Assembly (NCBI GenBank): GCA_023375675.1
Contig: JALQBC010000057.1
Location: 62,001 to 126,000 of the forward strand
Source: Cytospora piceicola
Taxonomy: Eukaryota > Ascomycota > Sordariomycetes > Diaporthales > Cytosporaceae
Length of the DNA: 64,000 nucleotides
Direction of reading: 5' to 3'
The first letter of the stretch is position 1; each line of letters begins with the position of its first letter. Shown one piece after another: positions 58,089 to 64,000 of this stretch. A program made the translations under genes and the position numbers. The notes beneath the pieces are model-generated. The model was not told the DNA's origin, searched no databases, and saw nothing but the letters and a program-made list of their open reading frames with translations.

Positions 58089-61037
58089 CTACCGGACCTG
58101 GGAAATATGGGTCATCAGCTCGTTCGACGTGAAACCGCTAGTTTGGTGGTGGGCGATGGGATATGATGGGAGCGGCTGCTGAGGCGGCTGCTGCCGCTGG
58201 AACAGCATGGCCTTGAATATACGTCGGTAAAGATCAGTGTCTACAGCAAGTGGAAACGGCGTCCTGGTGACGAGGTGGAGCAGGGTCACAATCGTATGAA
58301 CGCCGCAGCTGACATTGTCCGTCTGCCCGGCGACCTGAACCATTTCGTACTGCCAACCTGGCAGGTCCTCCTGCTCGTTTGGCCTCGGTCCTGATGCTGC
58401 CGATAGAATTATAGCAGCTCCAGCAGAAGAAGTTGGGGGGATGATGTTGGCTAGTGTCCTCATCAGGTCTCTGGCGCGCTTGGGGCCGGCCGCAGTCGGG
58501 TGCGAGTCGTAGAGGTACACAAACCTCTCTGTGGGATCGGCACGAGCCAAGAACCAGTGGGTGCCGTCCAGATTTATGGTCATGATGATCTGCCGGTCGC
58601 CGGAGAGCATGGCCGCAAGAGCGGCGTGCGTTCGCCTGTTCGAGTCGGGTGCAGACGGCTCGGGTATAGAGTCGACAACATTGCTCGGGATGTGGCAGAA
58701 GTCAGGATTCAGCGCAACGATCATGTCGGCGAGCGCATGCACAATCGAGTCGTTGTACTCGGCAGCATCGTCTGATAGCAGGGCCTCCTCCCTGGCCTGG
58801 ATGAAATCACGCCATGGATCAGGGTCTGTCCCTATCTCCGTTTCTGTCTGATGCTGGTCCTCAAGCGAAATCACTACCACTTCTTTTCCGCTGCCGCTGC
58901 CGCTGTTGCCTGCACCAGCCAAGTTGGTGGCCTCGGTCACAGCCACCTGCCCCAGCTTGTTTTGGTCGGACTTGTGCATCGCCTTTGGACCGGCAGAATG
59001 GGATATCGGGTTGACCGGCTTGACATCTGCGGGCGGGTGTAAGAGTGCGATTGAGGACGTCCTCGCCCTCTTTGCATGGTCTCGTCGCTGCTGCTGCTGC
59101 TGTTCGGGGATTGTCTCGCCCTCGATAATCTGGCCAACGAGGGGACGTTTCTTACCACGGACCTGATCGCGAGCAGATTGCAGCTTTCCGGAGGTGGAGC
59201 CGCCACGGGCTCCCGCCTGGTATGAGCTGCCCAGCTTCCAATTGTCGCCAACATCATCGGTATGCCCAGCCTCAGACTCAACCTGGCCGTCGTGTTGCGC
59301 GAGACTTGGAGTGCCTGAGACCGGGGAAGGCGAGGACGGAACCTTGGGACGGGTAACTGCACCTTGGTGACTTTGCGAGAAGGGCCAAGGTGCCTGCAAC
59401 CACATCTTTTCATCCTCATTGCTGATGCCGGAGTCGTAAAGAATGGGGAGTATGGGTGACGCATTAATGCCCCGGCGTCCAAGATAAGGAGAGGAGGACG
59501 CAACAATAGGCGGCGACGAAGGCGATGCCATGACACTGAGATTGGCGTTGTCGTACACCTTTGTGTCACTGCGTCTGCCCTCTATCTCCTCGTTGCTCAT
59601 GGTGCCATCTATGCCCCCGGTACCCTCCTCGAGCTGCGGCTGCAGATCCCTGTCGTCATTGTCAGCCGCCGCCGCCGCCGCCGCCGATTCCAGAAGATCG
59701 TCCTGTTCCTCGTCTCCGGTGTGTGCCTGCGGCCGGCGGGCGCGTTGGGATCTCTCAGGCGTTGCCATACTGGAGGAAGTCGCCGCTGCGATGATGGAAG
59801 CGGCACGCCTCGGGCGGTGGCTAGTAGGAGGGAGGGAGGCAGGGGCGGCAGGTCCAGGGGTTTGTTGAGGCGTCGCCAGCGGCTCTAAATGCCGTATAGC
59901 TGCCTTCAGATGCTTAGGCTCGAGACCTGGATGAGGGTCCTGGTGGTTCCTGTGTGCCTTCACATCGGCGATGTTGGCGGCATCGGCGGTGCGCTTCCTA
60001 TTCCTCTTGCTCTGGCTTAGACGTTGCGACGTGGGCCAAGTGCGGGCAAGGACCAAGTATGCAGTATTTTTAAGTCCGTGAGCAGTCTTGTACTCGTCTA
60101 GGATTTGAGGGTATATTTGGGACCAGAATGGAGACTCTGAGTGGAACTCGTACTTGAGCCCATGTGTTTTGTTACTGGCAGGGGTGGTTTCGGGTGCAGG
60201 TGTCGTGGGATGTGTCGTAGAGGGCAAGGGTGATGCCAAGGGTGATGGTGTGGCGTATTTGAGACGATTCGCGACGCCGCTGTTCTTTTGGCTGTCGATG
60301 TCGCTCTCGCTGTCGCCGTCGCCGTCGCCGTCGCCGGCGGACTGTCCTTGGTCAGGTGAAGAAGGAGGAGGATAGCTCGGGAACTGGCGCAGGAGCCGGG
60401 CGGAGAGAAGGCCCAGGAACTTGACGGACTCGGCGGCGGGACCGAAGAACAGGTACAGGTGCTCAAAGCTCTGCAGGCCTAGGCGACGTGACACCGTATT
60501 CATGCGATGGCGTGTTCCTTGAACGGGCTTGCGGTCCCGGTCAAGACCGAACTCGCCCCTGACGATGGTGACTAGAGACGGTGGCGGCAGCGTCGTGTAT
60601 AGCCAGATGCCAAGGGGAATAGGCTCGGTCTTGTGTCGGAGGATGTGAACGTACGCCTGATTTGTACGCAGGCGGATGAGCCTGTGCCAGGAGCGGCGGG
60701 TCTCGGGATCGTATTTGTGCTGGGCGGTGGCCTTGATAATCTGCCGTGTAAGCTCTTCGGTATCGCGATCGAGCTTGGCGGCAAGGTCAGGGTTGAGGTC
60801 GAGGTCGAGGTCGCTGTCGTTATCGCTGTCACTGTCACTGTCACTGTCACTGTCACTGTCGGTATCGGTGTCTGTGTCGTTGTTGTACTCTTTCTCTCCC
60901 TCTTCTCCAGCGTGTGTCTTCTCCTTCGTCTCCTCCTCCTTCTTCTTGTTAGTGGCAGGAGCAAATAACAGACGGGCTGACTGGCGCGTTGACCTCCTCG
61001 CCACCTCTGCAAAAGAAGGCGTAGCTGACGGAGCCAT
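58089..61037 (-). CDS. Ulp1/SENP-type (C48) cysteine protease, 982 residues
   Basis: Intronless gene. I chose the first real ATG (61037); the open frame extends upstream only with a TTG. Residues 1-50 are basic, with KKKEEETKEK. Residues 54-81 are an Asp-Ser/Asp-Thr repeat. Residues 85-220 form a conserved-looking but unnamed domain (SWHRLIRLRTNQAYVHILRH). 221-740 is low-complexity, Pro/Ser-rich, with a possible nuclear signal KRNRKR (344-349), 7 Ala (452-458) and 5 Gln (646-650). The C-terminal catalytic domain (about 745-950) has the C48 set: His827 in GTHWFLA, Asp844 in VYLYDSH, Gln905 in GQTDNVSCG and Cys911. Family members cleave SUMO or related modifiers from proteins, usually in the nucleus; substrate here is unknown. 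Larger than yeast Ulp1 (621 aa), and the frame continues past the stop. No retained transposase or other transposon domain was seen. Confidence 0.9.
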   Translation of the reverse strand: MAPSATPSFAEVARRSTRQSARLLFAPATNKKKEEETKEKTHAGEEGEKEYNNDTDTDTDSDSDSDSDSDSDNDSDLDLDLNPDLAAKLDRDTEELTRQIIKATAQHKYDPETRRSWHRLIRLRTNQAYVHILRHKTEPIPLGIWLYTTLPPPSLVTIVRGEFGLDRDRKPVQGTRHRMNTVSRRLGLQSFEHLYLFFGPAAESVKFLGLLSARLLRQFPSYPPPSSPDQGQSAGDGDGDGDSESDIDSQKNSGVANRLKYATPSPLASPLPSTTHPTTPAPETTPASNKTHGLKYEFHSESPFWSQIYPQILDEYKTAHGLKNTAYLVLARTWPTSQRLSQSKRNRKRTADAANIADVKAHRNHQDPHPGLEPKHLKAAIRHLEPLATPQQTPGPAAPASLPPTSHRPRRAASIIAAATSSSMATPERSQRARRPQAHTGDEEQDDLLESAAAAAAADNDDRDLQPQLEEGTGGIDGTMSNEEIEGRRSDTKVYDNANLSVMASPSSPPIVASSSPYLGRRGINASPILPILYDSGISNEDEKMWLQAPWPFSQSHQGAVTRPKVPSSPSPVSGTPSLAQHDGQVESEAGHTDDVGDNWKLGSSYQAGARGGSTSGKLQSARDQVRGKKRPLVGQIIEGETIPEQQQQQRRDHAKRARTSSIALLHPPADVKPVNPISHSAGPKAMHKSDQNKLGQVAVTEATNLAGAGNSGSGSGKEVVVISLEDQHQTETEIGTDPDPWRDFIQAREEALLSDDAAEYNDSIVHALADMIVALNPDFCHIPSNVVDSIPEPSAPDSNRRTHAALAAMLSGDRQIIMTINLDGTHWFLARADPTERFVYLYDSHPTAAGPKRARDLMRTLANIIPPTSSAGAAIILSAASGPRPNEQEDLPGWQYEMVQVAGQTDNVSCGVHTIVTLLHLVTRTPFPLAVDTDLYRRIFKAMLFQRQQPPQQPLPSYPIAHHQTSGFTSNELMTHISQVR
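60795..60878 (-). repeat. coding hexanucleotide repeat (Asp-Ser/Asp-Thr)n
   Basis: GACAGT/GACACC-type hexamers encode the acidic DS/DT run at residues 54-81. A second short array (about 60311-60335) encodes Gly-Asp repeats. Both are likely to vary in length between strains by slippage. Confidence 0.9.
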
Positions 61038-61547
61038 GTGATTGGTGTGTGAGAGGGGGAGGAGGCTGAGGGAGCAGCTGAGTGACTGAATGGCTGGCAA
61101 AGGATGAAAGATAGGAGAAGAGAGTACTCGAAGATTGTTAATACACTGCTGCTGCCACTGGAAGCCAGCTGGGGGAAAGGTAGATGATTACATGTAGTGG
61201 CGGTGGAGTGCAAACAGTGGGAATCAATTGAGGGTGTGTAGAGTGGATCATGTAGAGTGTAGATTGTAGATTGTAGTGTGGATTGGTCTTGCTGATGCTG
61301 TCTACTCAAGTACTCGGTAGGTAAGAGTAGTTGAAGTAAGCAAGTAAGTCAGTATACGTAGTTGAAGCTATCGCCGATTGAATGTGAAACGTGATAAGGT
61401 GAAGCAGCTGGCTATGTAGACTTGTTTACTTAGTCTTTGTCACATGTCAATCCACTTGGAGATCTAAAAGTGTGGGGTTTCAACGTTTGTGGGTCTACCG
61501 GGTCACATGATATTGCGGGGTGCAGGGATAATGGCGGGATAGATACC
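61038..61547 (-). promoter_or_regulatory. 5' flank of the protease gene
   Basis: The immediate upstream region. It contains simple motifs (GTAGATT repeats near 61257-61277, AAGTAAG near 61338) but no clear TATA box at a usual distance. Transcription start cannot be placed from sequence. Confidence 0.35.
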
Positions 61548-61680
61548 GCCACATTTCTTATCGACAGCCACATTCCTATCAGCACTGCCACACGCCACAC
61601 TACTTACCGAGTGCCACTTTCCTTATCGGCACTGCCACATCTCTTATCAACTTACACGTGACACTTGACTTATCCTGGCA
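61548..61680. promoter_or_regulatory. degenerate GCCAC-TTATC repeat with clustered GATA motifs
   Basis: Five to six imperfect units of roughly 20-25 bp, each GCCAC(A/T)(T/C)...CTTATC. Four contain TTATC (GATAA on the protease gene strand) and one CTATC. GATA-type zinc-finger factors of fungi (AreA/NIT2, white-collar type) bind such sites, and clusters about 0.5 kb upstream of a start codon are plausible control elements. Regulation of the protease gene by them is inference. Confidence 0.45.
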
Positions 61681-63158
61681 CAAACACACGTACTTCAACA
61701 CGCTGCATCGCAGTACCGAGACGACTAATTCAAGGTGGAAAAACTCAAGACTTCCTGGTATACACATCTTCGATTATGCGGTTCATTGTTCCCATGTTAC
61801 TGAGCCGCGATGTGCGTGTGGTGGCCGGAAAAGACCCTCTTGGTTACAGGCCACACACCAGTTGACGTCTATACGCAGCACCTCAATAACACTCGGAAGA
61901 TGCATCTGAGCCGACCGATCACGTTGTCCACTATGTACAAACATCGACACGTAAGAGTTCTGTATTGTACAGCATGTTGCATTTCGGAGGTAATTACGAG
62001 TCTGGCGTGTTGTTACAATCCTCTCAAGTGCTCTGTCTATAGAAAGTTAGCATGTTTGTCCCAGTGGCCAGCACTTGAGACCGACGAACTCGGAAGTATT
62101 TGACCTCGGGATTCTTAGAGGAAGAGAATGTCTCCAGCTGAGCCACTGATAGGTTTGCTTTGTATGGATTCTATGACAGCTGCCTGGAGGCTGCTTAAGA
62201 TTGAATTCGCCATGTCAACATTGAAGCAAGGCACTTCCATGGTGGGCTCCTGAGGAGTGCCCATGGAAACAATCTCCTTTGTTGACGTCTATATCAAGCC
62301 GTAGTGGATCTACCGTTTGTGTGCGAATGCCATTAAATTAAGGGTAAGTAAGCTTGTCGAAGCTTCGTTGGGGATCCGTCGACGGATCAGTCAGAGGAGT
62401 GTTCCACGTATTTGGTGACCAAGCCCACCCCCAAGACTATCTGACGCAAACATCACTGGACGAGACTGACATGTCAGCACAGGTATATCACGATATGAGC
62501 CGTACTTTTCATTTAAGTAATTGAGTACCTCCGAACCCGAGCCCCTCTGCGTGGTAAGCCGAATGACGGGCAAGGTTTCCCGAGAAACTACATATATGCT
62601 AGAAACTACATATATGTCTCTTTGGGCGGTATTAGCCCAGAGGCTAGTCTTGTAGCTATGGGTCTTTCGAGAATCGGTGCTTGGCCAGCCAACATTTATC
62701 AGGACAGTCCAGGTCCATGCCACATTATGTTGAAGATACCGCCCGTAATATTCAAGTCATCACAGGTCAGTTCATAATCTATACCTCCTACTGATACATC
62801 GATCTACAGGCAGCGACGGCCGTGACTCCTCGACTACCGCGATCATAGTCGACCTCGGCTTCTCGTCTGTGGATTCATATCCGCCAGGAATACTCAGGTG
62901 TCCGAATCGCGGCAATCACACAATAAACCCCTCGTAGAATATATCGTCACGTATCCGGTCATATAGGTTCTGATGGTTGATGTGCGTCATGTTCAGATTC
63001 CCAGTTTCATGAACAAACAAATAATCAAGAGCCCGAAATCTTGGACCGATTTGGGGTTGTTTCGAAGAACCCCCGTAAAGCCACCGTTCTCAGGAACGAG
63101 GAGTGCCCCAGCTGGACAGATGTGGGAGTTCAGCGCGGATAAAACTGTATCCTTCATA
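61681..63158. other. normal-GC intergenic DNA, no gene recognised
   Basis: No convincing frame. A 110-codon minus frame at 62391-62723 starts at GTG and has no domain. It contains the tandemly duplicated GAAACTACATATATG (about 62583-62617), and nearby is a perfect 16-bp palindrome at 62373-62388. Confidence 0.45.
62373..62388. other. 16-bp perfect palindrome
   Basis: GATCCGTCGACGGATC. Just upstream is AAGCTT repeated with 4-bp spacing (62350-62365). No function can be assigned. Confidence 0.8.
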
Positions 63159-64000
63159 AGTCAAACACCCTATAAGTGGGCCACCCCCTTATATAGGCCA
63201 CCTCCTTTACCGCTACCTCGAATAAAGACCCCCTATATAACTCCCTTATTTCTTAACCAATTCTCATCTAAATTAATTTATTTTTATACTATTTAATTCC
63301 TTTAATTATTATATCTTTTTATTTCGAAGTCGACGTTAAGGATACCCTTACAGCTATTAAAAACAGGAAGTCTATTAGGTAGGCTTTTTTCGAATAGTTA
63401 ATACTAAAAAGTATTTTATAAAACAGACTTTAAAGCTACTAACTATCTTAAATCGCCTATATACTTAAGTAAAAGCTTTCGAAAGCTTAAGAAAACTATC
63501 TAGCTAAATAGGTTATTACCTAAAGCGATTTAAGCCTGTTATTAACTTACGTTTAAGTAAAGGAATTTACTTAAAAGATTTTAGCTATTTAAAACGATTT
63601 AAACCTTATCGGCTACTATTAAATAAAACGATTTTTAAAGAGAAATCCTTTAATTCGAACTTAAAGAAACTAAATAATAAAAGCTATAAAAGTTAATAAA
63701 GCTTATATAGCTATAATTAAGCCTTAGTTTTATTATTTAACCTTTCTTTATATTAAGGCTATTAAGGCCGAGAACCGTTATAATATAAATAAGGTTAGAA
63801 TTATAAAAGGCTAAAGCTTAAATAGCCTTATTTTAAGTAGTTTTAAAAGCCGTTCGGTATAAAAAAAAGTGCTTAGTTTAAAGGCTTAGGTTTTTTTTAT
63901 TAAAACTATTTCTATTATAGGCGTAGCCTTCCTTTCCTTAGTTATTTTTAAAAGTAAATCGGTCTAATAATAATAGTTCTTTTCGGATATTCGATTAAAG
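63159..64000 (+). mobile_element. Fot1/pogo-like Tc1-mariner element, 5' part
   Basis: Begins AGTCAAACACCCTATAAGTG directly after TA (63157-63158), the target dinucleotide of this superfamily. The terminal region, rich in CCACC and TATA words, is typical of fungal Fot1/pogo termini. Coding remains start near 63332. The element runs off the window, so the right terminus and second TA are not seen. The start keeps CpA sites, but from about 63270 the DNA is strongly RIP-degraded, forming the right border of the gene island. Confidence 0.85.
63332..63811 (+). pseudogene. pogo/Fot1-type transposase remnant (N-terminal half)
   Basis: A single frame with stops gives DVKDTLTAIKNRKSIR, then AFFE, then LILKSIL and NRL. 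This is the helix-turn-helix pattern (ALxAIxxGxSxRxAxxxxGVPxSTLxxRL). 145 codons later AENRYNINKVRIIKG matches the catalytic block ENRYNMDEAGIMEG. Met, Asp, Glu and Ala there read as Ile, Asn, Lys and Val through RIP-type transitions (the catalytic Asp codon is 63788-63790). Inactive. Confidence 0.82.

Noticed and set aside
58017..58091. An intron removing the TAG between the protease and the coiled-coil frame
   Set aside because: The donor candidates are GTCCGG and GTAGAA. Nearby AG acceptors give 21 nt or a frame-breaking 70 nt, and no branch-site consensus is visible.
61038..61100. Upstream extension of the protease frame by 21 codons
   Set aside because: The only start in it is TTG; the first ATG is at 61037, so nuclear translation should begin there.
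60572..61309. 245-codon minus-strand frame overlapping the protease gene start
   Set aside because: Starts at TTG, out of frame with the protease, translating its repeats as Arg/Thr-Val runs. A shadow frame.
62391..62723. 110-codon minus-strand frame
   Set aside because: Starts at GTG, spans a local tandem duplication, no domain.
62973..63296. 107-codon plus-strand frame
   Set aside because: Runs across the boundary into the Fot1-like terminal sequence; the C-terminal half is translated transposon end.

Overview
The window looks like a filamentous ascomycete (Pezizomycotina) chromosome segment. It is split into an extremely AT-rich, transposon-packed compartment (about 1-46.2 kb, resuming at 63.16 kb) and a normal-GC island (about 49.9-63.1 kb). 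Outside the youngest insertions the AT-rich part has almost no CpA dinucleotides, is saturated with TpA, and its old reading frames are full of TAA/TAG. Differences between paired repeats are C/T and G/A transitions. This is the signature of repeat-induced point mutation (RIP). No prokaryotic features, rRNA or tRNA genes were seen.

1-21.6 kb is a nested set of LTR retrotransposons. A plus-strand Ty3/gypsy chromovirus (element C; 5' end outside the window, 3' LTR at 21146-21610) is split in its integrase by a second copy of the same family on the minus strand (element A, 4193-19249, 457-bp LTRs, 5-bp target duplication ACTAT). Element A is itself split in its protease region by a different minus-strand Ty3/gypsy element (element B, 9162-16222, 209-bp LTRs, target duplication CTCGT). 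Two short terminal-inverted-repeat elements are also inserted in C.

21.6-46.2 kb is mostly unassignable RIP-degraded DNA. It contains more copies of the short inverted-repeat family (one nested inside another), a 540-bp relative with different termini, and a 3.2-kb element (33366-36559). The 3.2-kb element has the same terminal architecture and encodes a mutated MULE (Mutator-like) transposase. All of these elements share a doubled 21-bp terminal module, and most show 8-bp target duplications. A Ty1/copia remnant lies near 39 kb.

40.3-49.85 kb carries four copies (two per orientation) of an unrecognised non-coding repeat, here called R. It has fixed ends, a TAAG/TTAC tetranucleotide tract (2.2 kb long in the last copy) and a long GC-rich hairpin near one end. 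R copies straddle the border between the AT-rich and normal-GC compartments.

49.9-63.1 kb holds one convincing protein gene: an intronless minus-strand gene (58089-61037) for a 982-residue Ulp1/SENP-type (C48) cysteine protease with an intact catalytic set. An in-frame TAG separates it from a further open, coiled-coil-rich stretch to 57471. The gene may therefore be recently truncated, or the stop may be read through. The rest of the island holds minisatellites, possible gene debris near 53.4-54.0 kb and a GATA-motif cluster upstream of the protease gene. At 63159 a RIP-mutated Fot1/pogo-like DNA transposon begins and runs off the window.
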